Shown: piece by piece, positions 1 through 8,941 of the stretch
How positions within the stretch are numbered: position 1 is the first letter of the stretch
Layout of the letters: each line of letters starts with the position of its first letter
Assembly (NCBI GenBank): GCA_903869345.1
Contig: CAIPYM010000018.1
Location: 1 to 33,139 of the forward strand
Length of the DNA: 33,139 nucleotides
Direction of reading: 5' to 3'
Origin: an uncultured Pseudomonadota bacterium
Lineage (GTDB): Bacteria > Pseudomonadota > Alphaproteobacteria > UBA9219
Made by a program: the position numbers and the translations under genes
The notes under the pieces: generated by a model
Seen by the model: only the letters and a program-made list of their open reading frames with translations
The model's database searches: none
Told to the model about the DNA's origin: nothing

Positions 1-1
1 G

Positions 2-229
2 CCCTCGCCGATTCTTCTGCCTTACCGTGGCGTTGGCCCCCGCGTGGACCCGTCGGCGTTTCTCGCGCCTGGGGTTGTTGTTGTGGGCGATGTTGTCATC
101 GGGCCTCAGACTTCGGTGTGGTTCGGAAGCGTCCTCCGGGCCGACATGGGAACCATCCGCGTCGGAGCACGGTCCAACCTTCAAGAAGGCACGGTCGTTC
201 ACGTCACCTCGGGCGGCCAGGGCGTTTAA
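2..229 (+). pseudogene. gamma-class carbonic anhydrase family protein, 3'-truncated remnant (5' end outside window)
   Basis: The reading frame is open from base 2 and stops at TAA 227-229. The peptide has the N-terminal pattern of the gamma-carbonic anhydrase (YrdA/PaaY-like) left-handed beta-helix family: an LPYRG entry, then PSAFLAPG, GDVVIG, SVWFGSVLRADMG and IRVGARSNLQEGTVVHV. Family members run to roughly 170-180 residues and carry metal-binding histidines in later coils. Here the frame ends about 70 codons in, just after VVHVTSGGQG, and only 6 bases later the stop codon of secA begins on the other strand. The missing C-terminal coils are not found in the window. I infer a pseudogene created by a deletion or rearrangement next to secA. 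A short functional protein is unlikely because the helix and most metal ligands are missing. Confidence 0.8.
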
Positions 230-235
230 AAGAGC

Positions 236-2992
236 CTAGGCCACGTGACCATGGCAATGCTTGTACTTCTTGCCCGAACCGCAGGGACACAGGGCGTTGC
301 GCGGGACGTTTTGCCACGTCGCGGGGTCGTGGCGGTCAAAGTGATGGCGCATCGGGTGAGCGTGCGCGGGATGCGACGCGGCGGCGTGTTCAGCACCATC
401 CAGCGGCGCGAAGGGATCCGGTGATGCGCCCGGCGGAAATCCCCCTTCCCCCGGCAAGACCCCATGAATCTCTTGAACATCACGCGGACGACGCGCCAGG
501 TATTCCTCCAGTGTGGGCAAACGCACCTCGGCATGCAAAAGCGTGCGAGTCACGCGGTGCCGAACGTCGTCCAAAAGCGCTTGGAACAGCTCAAACGCCT
601 CGCGGCTGTATTCGTTGAAGGGGTCACGTTGCCCGTACCCCCGCAAGTGAATCCCCTGCCGCAGGTGGTCGAGCGCTAACAGATGTTCCCGCCATGCCTG
701 ATCCAGGATTCCCAAAAGAACCGCTTTCTCGGCACGTTGCAAACTCTCCAGCCCCGCGTCCGCCGCCTTAGCCGCCATAGCCCCATCAGCCGCGTCGTGC
801 AGGCGCATCGTGATTTCGGCTTCCGCGATGCCTTCTTCGTGCGCCCAGGCTTCCAAGGGCAGCTCCAGATTCAAAATCTCCTTAGCCCAGGCCTTCAGCT
901 CCGCGATGTTCCATTGCTCCGGGTACGCATGCGGAGGGATCGCCCGGCGAACGGCGGACGCGATGATGTCGTGGCGCATCTCCCGCGCGAGGTCGCTCAC
1001 GTGCGGCGCAGACATGATCTCACGGCGCTGCTCGTACATGACGCGGCGTTGATCGTTCATGACGTTGTCGTACTTGAGGAGGTTCTTGCGAATGTCGAAG
1101 TTTCGCGCCTCCACCTTGTGTTGCGCCTTGCGGAGCGCGGTGCTGATCCAGGGGTGCGCGATTTTCTCCCCGTCCCGAAGGCCCAGCTTGGCCAAAACGC
1201 CTTCCATGCGCTCCGACCCGAAAATCCGCATCAGGTCGTCTTGAAGCGAAAGATAGAACTTGGACGCGCCGGGATCACCCTGCCGTCCCGAGCGCCCGCG
1301 CAACTGGTTATCAATGCGCCGGGATTCGTGACGCTCCGTGCCAATGACAAAAAGTCCCCCGCCCGCCATGGCTTTCGCGCGCGCGGCCTCGATCTCACGC
1401 CGCAAAACCTCGATGTGCGCGGCATGGCCGGGATCGTTCACGTCCAGATTCTCTTCGGCAATGCGCATCTCCAGGTTGCCGCCCAGCTGAATGTCCGTCC
1501 CGCGTCCCGCCATGTTGGTCGCGATCGTCACCGCACCCGGCCGTCCGGCTTGCGCGATGATGCTGGCTTCCTGTTCGTGGTAACGCGCGTTCAAAACGTT
1601 GTGCGGAATCCTGTTTTGCTTGAGCAGCGCGGCCAGGTGTTCGGATTTTTCGATGGACACCGTGCCCACCAAAACGGGCTGATGCCGAGCGCGACAGGCT
1701 TCGATGGTCGTGATCAGGGCCGCGTATTTTTCTTCCAACGTCCCGTAAATCTCATCGTCCTGGTCGTCGCGGCGCACGGGCATGTGCGTTGGGATCTCCA
1801 CCACATCAAGGGCGTAAATCTCGGCAAATTCGGCGGCCTCGGTCAGCGCCGTTCCCGTCATGCCCGCGAGCTTGGGGTACAGGCGGAAGTAGTTTTGGAA
1901 CGTGATGGACGCGAGTGTTTGGTTCTCGCGCTGAATGGCCACGTGTTCCTTGGCCTCAAGCGCTTGGTGAAGGCCGTCGGAATAGCGCCGACCTTCCATC
2001 ATGCGACCTGTGAACTCATCAATGATCAGAACCTTGTCGTTCTTCACGATGTAATCCACGTCGCGCGTGAAAAGCGTGTGGGCGCGCAAAGCCTGGTTCA
2101 CGTGATGGACCGCCGCGATGTTGGGCGCGTCATAAAGGCCTGCGCCTTCGATCAAAAGGCCCGCCTCGGCCAACAGGTCTTCGATCTTCTCATTGCCCCT
2201 TTCGGTGAGAGTCACCGTCTTGTTTTTCTCTTCCTTCTCGTAGTCCTCAGGCGTCAGATCCGCGACCAGCGAGTCCACTTTCACGTACAGTTCCGACGAA
2301 TCCTCAGCGGGCCCCGAGATGATCAGCGGCGTCCGGGCTTCGTCAATGAGGATGCTGTCCACCTCGTCCACGATGGCGTAATTAAAAGGCCGTTGAACAA
2401 GGTCTTCCGGCGCGAACTTCATGTTGTCGCGCAAGTAGTCGAACCCAAATTCGTTGTTCGTGCCATAGGTCACATCCGCCGCGTACGCCGCGTGACGTTC
2501 CTCGTCCGACAAGCCATGCACGATGCACCCGACCGACAGGCCCAGGAAACGGTACACGTTCCCCATCCACTGGCTGTCGCGCTTGGCCAGATAATCGTTC
2601 ACGGTCACGACATGAACGCCCTTCCCGGTCAGGGCGTTGAGGTAAACGGGGAGCGTCGCAACCAGGGTTTTGCCCTCACCCGTCCGCATTTCGGCGATGC
2701 GTCCACTGTGCAGGATCATGCCGCCACGGAGCTGCACGTCAAACGGCCGTTGCCCAAGCGCACGCTTGGCGGCCTCCCTCGCCGTCGCGAAGGCCTCCGG
2801 CAAAATGTCGTCGAGCGTCGCGCCCGCCGCAAGCCGCTCCCGCAAAGCAGGCGTCTGGGCCTTCAAGTCCTCGTCGCTGAGGGCCGAAATTCGCGGCTCC
2901 AGCGCGTTGATGGCAGCAAGAGTCGTGTCCTGGCGGCGCAAGACGCGGTCGTTATGGGACCCAAGAAGACGACGAACGGCGGAGACAAGCAT
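236..2992 (-). CDS. secA: Protein translocase subunit SecA
   Basis: SecA is the ATPase motor that pushes unfolded preproteins through the SecYEG channel. The 918-residue protein is full length for the family. Visible motifs are the Walker A MRTGEGKT (residues about 102-109), the [19 protein letters not shown] helicase motif, [10 protein letters not shown], and RGRSGRQGD. The C-terminal SEC-C zinc motif [13 protein letters not shown] (about 902-914) contacts SecB and lipids. I chose the ATG at 2992 because the protein then begins [16 protein letters not shown], matching the usual MLxxLLxxxFGSxNDR start; the frame is open upstream to 3163 but that peptide is not SecA-like. The gene stands alone, convergent with the carbonic-anhydrase remnant, with a leader of about 280 bp before the next divergent gene. 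No good Shine-Dalgarno sequence is seen, only a short AGAG. Confidence 0.98.
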   Translation of the reverse strand: MLVSAVRRLLGSHNDRVLRRQDTTLAAINALEPRISALSDEDLKAQTPALRERLAAGATLDDILPEAFATAREAAKRALGQRPFDVQLRGGMILHSGRIAEMRTGEGKTLVATLPVYLNALTGKGVHVVTVNDYLAKRDSQWMGNVYRFLGLSVGCIVHGLSDEERHAAYAADVTYGTNNEFGFDYLRDNMKFAPEDLVQRPFNYAIVDEVDSILIDEARTPLIISGPAEDSSELYVKVDSLVADLTPEDYEKEEKNKTVTLTERGNEKIEDLLAEAGLLIEGAGLYDAPNIAAVHHVNQALRAHTLFTRDVDYIVKNDKVLIIDEFTGRMMEGRRYSDGLHQALEAKEHVAIQRENQTLASITFQNYFRLYPKLAGMTGTALTEAAEFAEIYALDVVEIPTHMPVRRDDQDDEIYGTLEEKYAALITTIEACRARHQPVLVGTVSIEKSEHLAALLKQNRIPHNVLNARYHEQEASIIAQAGRPGAVTIATNMAGRGTDIQLGGNLEMRIAEENLDVNDPGHAAHIEVLRREIEAARAKAMAGGGLFVIGTERHESRRIDNQLRGRSGRQGDPGASKFYLSLQDDLMRIFGSERMEGVLAKLGLRDGEKIAHPWISTALRKAQHKVEARNFDIRKNLLKYDNVMNDQRRVMYEQRREIMSAPHVSDLAREMRHDIIASAVRRAIPPHAYPEQWNIAELKAWAKEILNLELPLEAWAHEEGIAEAEITMRLHDAADGAMAAKAADAGLESLQRAEKAVLLGILDQAWREHLLALDHLRQGIHLRGYGQRDPFNEYSREAFELFQALLDDVRHRVTRTLLHAEVRLPTLEEYLARRPRDVQEIHGVLPGEGGFPPGASPDPFAPLDGAEHAAASHPAHAHPMRHHFDRHDPATWQNVPRNALCPCGSGKKYKHCHGHVA

Positions 2993-3076
2993 GGACGGCT
3001 CTCTAGCCCTTGAGAATCTGCAAGAAAACGGAGGCCCTACGCCTTCGTGCCGAGAGGGATAGCAGATTGAACCCGC

Positions 3077-3105
3077 GCCCGCGAGGGGGTGGGTTCCTCG
3101 CGGGC
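3077..3105 (-). other. Strong hairpin in the secA leader
   Basis: A perfect 10-bp stem, GCCCGCGAGG paired with CCTCGCGGGC, closes a 9-base loop about 85 bases upstream of the secA start. No run of T follows on either strand, so it is not a classical Rho-independent terminator. It may be a regulatory structure in the secA mRNA or a degenerate palindromic repeat. The other 2993-3276 sequence holds no gene I can support. Confidence 0.5.
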
Positions 3106-3276
3106 TCCCCAGCTCTTTGAGCGGCCCGGTTGCCTCGGAAAACAAGACCAAGCTCCACAACACGCCCCAATTAACAATTTGCAGGGCGTCCCGAATGGAT
3201 TATTTTCGACGGACCGTCGCGTCTCCGTTGGGGGCGGCACACCGGTGGCCTCTCAAGGCCCGAGGACATGGGGTTG

Positions 3277-5688
3277 ATGATGATCACCGCAACCAGCCTT
3301 TACCAAAAGCTTCACGAAGCCCGCACCGAAGAAGATGTCAAAGATATTTACATCAAGGCGTTGGGGCTGAAACAATACACCAAGGGCCTGATTGATATTC
3401 AGACCCAGGAAATATGGATTGAGGCGAAAGACAAAGGCACGACATCCACCTATGCGATGTTCACGCAGCTTTTGCACTATGTGCAAGTGGCCCTGAACAA
3501 AGGTGAACGGATCCCCCCGTTCCTCGCCGTCGTGGACACCGAAAAAGCCGCCATCATGAAGACGGCGGATGTTCTGCCGTTTCTCAAAAAGAAGACCATC
3601 AAATGGGGCAAATCGGCGAGCCAATTTTCCAAGGAAGCGTTGGAGGAGGTTTCAGCCTTTATCGGAACCTACTTTGTCTCCTTCAAAATGGCCGATCACG
3701 GGGACGAGTTTATCCAAACGGTCAAGGCGGCGATCCAATCGGGCGACATCATCCGAACGCAAATCACGCCGGACAATTTGAAGCAGGTTTTTGACAAATG
3801 GGTGGAGATGATCGGGCGGGAAATTAAGGGCGTTGATTCCGACGATTACAACCTCCTGTTCTTTGCCGACATCATGAGCGACGGCACCGTGGCCACGCAC
3901 GACAACCTGCCCGCCCAGCTTTTGCACAAAAACAACACGCCCGTTTTTGAACTGGGCGGGACCCTCTACGAATTGGGCAACAAGGAGGGCTACCGTCGCT
4001 TTTGGGCGATTTATCACCGCCCGCCCGAGGCGGAGTACCGCAATTATTTGTTGGAGCGGCGCGATAACCTCATCCCCCTGGACGAGCGGTCCTTCAAAGG
4101 CGCGTACTACACCCCCCTGCACGTGGTGGATAAAGCCTACGACAAGTTGGCGGAAACGCTGGGGAAAAACTGGCAAAAAAATTACATCGTGTGGGACATG
4201 TGCTGCGGCGTTGGGAATCTGGAAGTCAAACATTCCAACCCGCGCAACGTTTATATGAGCACGTTGGACGAAGCGGATGTTGACGTGATGCGCGCCACGA
4301 AAACCTGCGTCGCCGCAACGCGATTCCAATACGATTACTTGAATGACGACATCAACGAACTCGGCCAGATTGATTATTCGCTGACCAACAAAATGCCCAC
4401 AGGCCTTCGCAAAGCGATTGCCGAGGGGAAGAAGATTCTGGTGCTGATGAATCCGCCGTACGCGGAGGCCTCCAATTCGCAAGGCAACGAAGGGAAAAAG
4501 GATGTTGCCTCAACACGAATGGGCGCGTTGATGAACAGCGAGGATTATGGGTACGCCGCACGGGAATTGTTTGTGCAATTTATGGTGCGAATCGCCAAGG
4601 AGATTCCCACGGCAACGCTTGCCATGTTCAGCACGTTGAAATATGTGAACGCCTCCAATTTTGAAGGATTTCGCAAGGTATGGGATGCAAAATACCTTGG
4701 GGGGTTTGTGGTTCATAGCAAGGCCTTTGATGGACTGAACGGCAATTTTCCGATCGGCTTTCTGGTGTGGAAAACCGATCAAAATGGATGCAAAAGAACG
4801 CCCATTTCTGAAATTTCTGTTGAAATCATCGATAAAAAAGCAAGGGCGATTGGGGAAAAGAAATTTTATAATATTCCCAACCATCTGTTTTTAAGCGAAT
4901 GGATTAGCCGGACTCAGAAAAACAGCACACCGGCCATCCCTTTAATCAACACCATCACCCCGACAACCCAAACGAAAAACGTCCGCAATACACGTTGGGC
5001 CGATAACGCCATCGCCCATTTCTTTTGCAACGGAAATGATATGCAGCACGCCGGAACAATGACCGCGCTTTTTTCGTCCGTTCATTCCATCGGTCACGCA
5101 GGCGGATACTTTGTCACACCGAAGAATCTCGGACACGTAGCCGTTGTTTTCTCCGTTCGCCGCCTGATCAAGCCCACCTGGATCAATGACCGTGATCAGT
5201 TTTTACAACCCCGCGAGCCTCTTTCGGCGGGGTTCAAAAACGATTGCCTGATCTGGATGTTGTTCAATGGCAGCAACCTGACGGCCAGTGCCGATGGGCT
5301 GAAATGGAACGGGAAAACGTGGTCCATCGTCAATCACTTTATTCCCTTCACCGAATCCGAAGTCGGTGCGCCCGACCGCTTTGAATCCGACTTTATGGTC
5401 ACGTACCTGGCCGACAAAAAACTCTCGCTCGAGGCCCAGGCGGTCTTGGACGCCGGACGCGTTCTCTGGCAGGCCTATTTTTCCGAAACCGATGTTCACA
5501 CCGTGCGCGATGAGCTCAAGCTGAACCGTCCCGATGTGGGGTGGTACCAAATCCGCAACGCCCTCAAAAAACGTCAGGCCAGCGGTGATTACAAAGACGT
5601 TGATTTTTCCCCTTTTGAAGACGCTTATAAAACGCTCACCGAAAAACTCGCGCCCCTGGTGTATGAACTGGGTTTCCTCAAGGATTAA
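3277..5688 (+). CDS. Putative Type IIG restriction enzyme / N6-adenine DNA methyltransferase
   Basis: The protein of about 803 residues has the marks of a combined restriction-modification enzyme. The SAM-binding motif I appears as WDMCCGVGN (residues about 305-313) and the adenine-methyltransferase catalytic motif as NPPY (392-395), followed by a typical FPIGFLVW segment (about 490). The N-terminal 150 residues could be a PD-(D/E)xK nuclease: D40 of LIDIQ followed by E49-A-K51 in IWIEAK. The C-terminal third would then hold the target-recognition domain. Start: ATG 3268 leaves no room after the GAGGA at 3262-3266, so ATG 3277 (or 3280) fits better. The gene is visibly AT-richer than its neighbours, especially around 4640-5160, and has no separate methyltransferase or specificity gene nearby, suggesting horizontal transfer. 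Its 3' end overlaps lpxB by 11 bp. A solitary methyltransferase is the alternative; the target sequence cannot be read from sequence. Confidence 0.8.
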   Translation: MMITATSLYQKLHEARTEEDVKDIYIKALGLKQYTKGLIDIQTQEIWIEAKDKGTTSTYAMFTQLLHYVQVALNKGERIPPFLAVVDTEKAAIMKTADVLPFLKKKTIKWGKSASQFSKEALEEVSAFIGTYFVSFKMADHGDEFIQTVKAAIQSGDIIRTQITPDNLKQVFDKWVEMIGREIKGVDSDDYNLLFFADIMSDGTVATHDNLPAQLLHKNNTPVFELGGTLYELGNKEGYRRFWAIYHRPPEAEYRNYLLERRDNLIPLDERSFKGAYYTPLHVVDKAYDKLAETLGKNWQKNYIVWDMCCGVGNLEVKHSNPRNVYMSTLDEADVDVMRATKTCVAATRFQYDYLNDDINELGQIDYSLTNKMPTGLRKAIAEGKKILVLMNPPYAEASNSQGNEGKKDVASTRMGALMNSEDYGYAARELFVQFMVRIAKEIPTATLAMFSTLKYVNASNFEGFRKVWDAKYLGGFVVHSKAFDGLNGNFPIGFLVWKTDQNGCKRTPISEISVEIIDKKARAIGEKKFYNIPNHLFLSEWISRTQKNSTPAIPLINTITPTTQTKNVRNTRWADNAIAHFFCNGNDMQHAGTMTALFSSVHSIGHAGGYFVTPKNLGHVAVVFSVRRLIKPTWINDRDQFLQPREPLSAGFKNDCLIWMLFNGSNLTASADGLKWNGKTWSIVNHFIPFTESEVGAPDRFESDFMVTYLADKKLSLEAQAVLDAGRVLWQAYFSETDVHTVRDELKLNRPDVGWYQIRNALKKRQASGDYKDVDFSPFEDAYKTLTEKLAPLVYELGFLKD

Positions 5689-6907
5689 CCGAGAGCGAAC
5701 CTCCAAGAGGCCGCTTCACACACCCCCAGACAACCTCTGCCGCGCGAACCGAGGGCGCGGGACCGTCGCGGCCAAGCCAGGGCGCAACGTCGGCCAGGGC
5801 CTCGCGCTGCGTCGCGCGGGCCTTGGGACTGTCCAAAAGCGCCGCAACTGCCTCGGCCAGGGCGTGCGGAGTGCATTTTTCCTGCAACAATTCGGGCATC
5901 ACGGCGCGGCCCTGCATCAGGTTCACGAGCGTCGCAAACGGGCACCGGATCAGTCGCCGCGCAATCAAGGCCGTTAGCGGGTGAACCTTGTACGCGATGA
6001 CCGACGGCAGGCCCGCCAGCGCAAGCTCCAGGGAAACCGTCCCCGAGCAAGCCAGCGCAACCGTCCCGGCGGCCAGGGCGTCGTATTTGGCGTTTTCGCC
6101 ATGAACCACCAACGTGGGCACCGGCCAGGTCTTCGTCCGCTCCTCCATCGCGCTGGCCACAACGCCGAGGGTCGGAACCAACGCCTTCAGAGTCGGGTAC
6201 CGGGTTTTCAGGTACGCAAGCGTCGCCCGGAAAATCGGCTCCAGCCGCGCGACTTCACTGCGACGGCTTCCCGGCAAAACCACCACGAACGGGCCACCCT
6301 CCCGCGCCTCGGGCCAGCGAGCGAAAATCCGCTCCGCCCGTCCCTTGCCTGCGTTGCTTTCCACCAACGGGTGCCCGACGAACGTGCACGCCAGACCCTC
6401 GCGCGTGAAGTACGGGGGCTCAAACGGCAACACCGTCATCAGGTGGTCCAGAACCCCCGCCAGGGCCTTCGCGCGTCCGGGCCGCCACGCCCAGACCGAG
6501 GGCGCCACGTAGTGAACAAGGGGACACGGGGCCCCGCCCTTTCGCAGGCGCTTGGCCACGCGCAGGCAGAAGTCGGGCGAGTCAATCGTGATGAGCGCAT
6601 CGGGGGGCTCTCGCCGTACTTCGGCGACCGTGGCCTTCAGACGTCGCGCGAGCGTCGGCAAGTGACGCAGCACCTCGATAAGCCCCACGTGCGCAAGGTC
6701 TTCTTGGGGGAAGAACACCTCTAATCCGGCGGCCCGCATTTTTTCGCCGCCAATGCCGCGAAAGCGGACCTCGACCCCTTCGGCCTCACCTCGCGCCTGC
6801 AGCGCCCGCATGAGCCGTGCGCCCAGGAAGTCCCCGGAGGGCTCACCCGCAATCAGGAAAAAGGATCGAACGGGGGAGGACGGCACGGAACGATTCCCAA
6901 AAGCCAA
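5678..6907 (-). CDS. lpxB: Lipid-A-disaccharide synthase
   Basis: LpxB joins UDP-2,3-diacylglucosamine to lipid X to give the tetra-acyl disaccharide of lipid A, at the inner membrane. The protein of about 409 residues shows the family's N-terminal FLIAGEPSGDFLGARLM, the IDSPDFCLRVAKRLR segment, HYVAPSVWAWRPGRAK, VGHPLVE, VVLPGSRRSEV, and the late CSGTVSLELALAGLPSVIAYKV, all in the expected order. The frame begins at a TTG (6907) with no Shine-Dalgarno; the GTG at 6886, giving VPSSPVRSFFLIAG, is an equally likely start and matches usual LpxB N-termini better. In most Gram-negatives lpxB sits in an lpxD-fabZ-lpxA cluster; here it is alone between a restriction gene and an unknown gene. Its stop codon lies inside the last codons of the convergent restriction/methyltransferase gene. 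Confidence 0.96.
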   Translation of the reverse strand: MAFGNRSVPSSPVRSFFLIAGEPSGDFLGARLMRALQARGEAEGVEVRFRGIGGEKMRAAGLEVFFPQEDLAHVGLIEVLRHLPTLARRLKATVAEVRREPPDALITIDSPDFCLRVAKRLRKGGAPCPLVHYVAPSVWAWRPGRAKALAGVLDHLMTVLPFEPPYFTREGLACTFVGHPLVESNAGKGRAERIFARWPEAREGGPFVVVLPGSRRSEVARLEPIFRATLAYLKTRYPTLKALVPTLGVVASAMEERTKTWPVPTLVVHGENAKYDALAAGTVALACSGTVSLELALAGLPSVIAYKVHPLTALIARRLIRCPFATLVNLMQGRAVMPELLQEKCTPHALAEAVAALLDSPKARATQREALADVAPWLGRDGPAPSVRAAEVVWGCVKRPLGGSLSVNP

Positions 6908-6965
6908 AGGGCGTAGACGGCTCGCGCACTCTACCAGACAACGAGAAAGGAGGAAGAGCTCCCCT

Positions 6966-7068
6966 CCGTCGTCCTCACGAACAACGTGAAGCGATCCAGG
7001 GGACCGGGCTGAAGACGGGGCAAACGGCCCTGGATTGCTTCGTCCCCTTCGGGGACTCGCAATGACGG
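6966..7068. repeat. Palindromic intergenic repeat, copy 1
   Basis: GAAGCGATCCAGGG (6988-7001) and CCCTGGATTGCTTC (7028-7041) form a 14-bp inverted repeat with one G-T mismatch. The right arm continues through a GTCCCC-TTC-GGGGAC hairpin (7042-7056) to TCGCAATGACGG. The left arm carries a degenerate counterpart, CTCCGTCGTCCTCACGAA. Read on the minus strand the right arm is CGTCATTGCGAG...GAAGCAATCCAGGG, a dispersed palindrome type familiar from many bacterial genomes. It fills the gap between lpxB and the next gene. A related copy lies at 19469-19620. Confidence 0.7.
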
Positions 7069-7105
7069 AAGAGTCAGCCGTTTTCTACTGTCGGACTCGT
7101 CGCCC

Positions 7106-8065
7106 CTAGCTCGCCTGGGGGAGGCGAAATTCGAAGCTCGCATCCTCACCCTCTTCCGCCAAAGCCTTCACCGCCGCTGCCGCTTTCTCCGCCGGGGAGG
7201 ACGTTGCCGCGCGAGGCCCTCCATCGGAGTCTTTGGGCTTGTGCGCTTTCCTCTGTTCGGCGATCAGCGTGATGATCGCGCTGGTGAGCCCAAACAGGGA
7301 CATCGCCTGCTCGGGCGAAAGCACGGTGTCCGGAGTCAACAGCGGCGTCCGGTACTGTTCCTTGATTTGCGTCAGCATCTGAAGAAGGCGCTTGTCCGGC
7401 CGGGACGAAGTGGTCTCATCCTCCGCCAACGCCGTGAGCTTTTTCAGGTACATGCTGTAGTTACGTTCCGCCTTGCCGGGTGCGCCCGCGAAGACTTCGT
7501 AGTAAGGGCGCAAGGCAAGCTCCGTCGCCCGCAGCAAATGAACCGCCGCCGCTGTCCCAAGCCCGAAGGCCAGGGCGCGTCCTGCCGTCTTAAACTCGGC
7601 TTGCGTGGCTTCGGGAATCCACGCCAACACATCGGCCGGAAAAGCTTGCTGCGCGTTCTCAATCAGGTCGTGGATGGAGTAAATCCCCAGCTTGCCCGCC
7701 GCGTACGTGGGGGCCTGATTCAGCTCGGCTGCAAAGGCGTGCTCGAACCGGTCAATGTACCCCCCAATGAGTGTGAGATCGTGCGGGTCCAAGCGTTCGT
7801 CGCCGGGGTTTGTTTTCATCTGCCGCGTGGCGGGATCGATGAAGTACTTGTCAAAAAGCGCCCCGATTTTCCCCAACAACCGCGTCGCCTCGACCTTGGA
7901 GGCTTCCAGCACCAACGGATCCCCCTTGATGAGCGAATCCAACGCCGTCTGCGCCTCGGTCAAAGGCCCTAACATGTCGGCCACACGACTCTGCGGATCG
8001 CTGGTTAGAAGCCCCCGCAACGTGGCGGCCAATTCGTAAAAGCGGTAGGGGTTCAGGTGTTTCAT
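7106..8065 (-). CDS. Uncharacterised 319-aa protein, possibly HEPN-like
   Basis: I do not recognise this family with confidence. The protein begins MKHLNPYRFYELAATLRGLL after a GAAGGG ribosome-binding sequence. It appears mainly helical and soluble, with no signal peptide or membrane segment. The core around residues 160-200 (FKTAGRALAFGLGTAAAVHLLRATELALRPYYE, given as landmarks only: AGRALAFGLGTAAAVHL, then RATELALRPYYE) resembles a segment of uncharacterised proteins loosely related to HEPN domains, but the Rx4-6H ribonuclease motif is not evident. The last 60 residues are charged, low-complexity and rich in Ala, Lys and Glu, and probably disordered. It lies between lpxB and the ferritin-like gene on the same strand, 166 bp from the latter. 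HEPN membership is an inference from one segment. Confidence 0.75.
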   Translation of the reverse strand: MKHLNPYRFYELAATLRGLLTSDPQSRVADMLGPLTEAQTALDSLIKGDPLVLEASKVEATRLLGKIGALFDKYFIDPATRQMKTNPGDERLDPHDLTLIGGYIDRFEHAFAAELNQAPTYAAGKLGIYSIHDLIENAQQAFPADVLAWIPEATQAEFKTAGRALAFGLGTAAAVHLLRATELALRPYYEVFAGAPGKAERNYSMYLKKLTALAEDETTSSRPDKRLLQMLTQIKEQYRTPLLTPDTVLSPEQAMSLFGLTSAIITLIAEQRKAHKPKDSDGGPRAATSSPAEKAAAAVKALAEEGEDASFEFRLPQAS

Positions 8066-8231
8066 CGGACAATCCCTTCGGGGTTCTGTCGAAAAGAAGA
8101 ATCAGGGGCCAACGTTCGCCCAAGGGCAACGCTGTCTATTACGGCCCCGTGCTCTCTTGAGCTCTTCAGGCGACTACTCCAGATGAAGGCTTTCGTCAAT
8201 GTCCGAAGGCCCAAAAAACCGCCCCCTCCCC

Positions 8232-8735
8232 CTACCGTCCCCCGCGTTCAACCATCAGCGTCAGGTCTTCGCGGAGGCTCTGAAGGTCCTCTTCGTGTTC
8301 GACCTCTTGGGCGAGAATTCCCAGCGCCAAGTTGTAGGTCACGGGATCGGCCTCTTTTGTCGCGTCCATCAAGCCTTTGTAAAAGGAAATGGCGCAGCGC
8401 TCGCCCTTGATATTCTGGTCGAGCAGAGCAACCACGTAGGGATCGTTAGGCGCATCGTAGGCACAGGGGCTTTCTTTCGCCCACTCCTCGGGAGTCAGGA
8501 CGGGCGTTCCTCCCAACTGGATGATGCGCCCCGCGAGCAGATTCGCGTGCGCGAGTTCTTCCGTCGCGTGCAGGGCCAGCTCGGCGGCTACCGCATTCTT
8601 CATCGGCCCTTTGATGAGCTTGGCACCCAGCCAGTACTGGTAATATGCCAGCCACTCGCTCGCGTAAGCCTTGTTGAGTAGGTCAAGGATATGCTCCACA
8701 CCCTGACCCACCATTTCCCGTCCGCGCAATCCCAT
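8232..8735 (-). CDS. Dps-like (DPSL/thioferritin-type) ferritin-like protein
   Basis: A 167-residue four-helix ferritin-superfamily protein. Likely ferroxidase ligands are E27 (in SEWLAYYQYW), E60 and H63 (in EELAH), E112 (in GERCA), and E144 and H147 (in EVEH). Two cysteines, C91 in PCAYDAP and C114 in GERCA, match the cysteine pair that marks the Dps-like (DPSL or thioferritin) branch, known from archaea and some bacteria. Members of that branch oxidise Fe(II) with peroxide, store iron as a hollow 12-mer, and protect DNA from oxidative damage. The ATG at 8735 is well supported by GGGAGG a few bases upstream (plus-strand CCTCCC near 8742-8747). It diverges from the pheA remnant across a gap of about 200 bp that presumably holds both promoters. 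A bacterioferritin is less likely because no heme-ligating methionine is apparent and the protein has the DPSL pattern. Confidence 0.88.
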   Translation of the reverse strand: MGLRGREMVGQGVEHILDLLNKAYASEWLAYYQYWLGAKLIKGPMKNAVAAELALHATEELAHANLLAGRIIQLGGTPVLTPEEWAKESPCAYDAPNDPYVVALLDQNIKGERCAISFYKGLMDATKEADPVTYNLALGILAQEVEHEEDLQSLREDLTLMVERGGR

Positions 8736-8941
8736 GATCAGCCTCCCTCAACAATCCGAGACCGCGCGACTCCGGCGCGATTCCTCTCGCCCCGGAAGTT
8801 TAGCCCTTCCGCCCGAGAAGGCCAAACGCATGGACGCGCGTTCCCTTCAAAAGGCCCCACCACGCTGCTTTCGCGCCTCAGCGTTCCGGGTGTCAGAGTG
8901 CCTCAACTTTGCACACGTCTACGGGAAAACAGGGGGACGAC

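Noticed and set aside
683-3013. Long plus-strand frame of 776 codons across secA
   Set aside because: It is the antisense of secA, whose motifs are certain, and its translation shows no known domain; long shadow frames are expected in GC-rich genes.
3037-3240. Leader peptide of SecM or VecM type before secA
   Set aside because: The frame lacks an arrest motif, and it is no better than chance frames in this GC-rich region; kept only as a weak lead.
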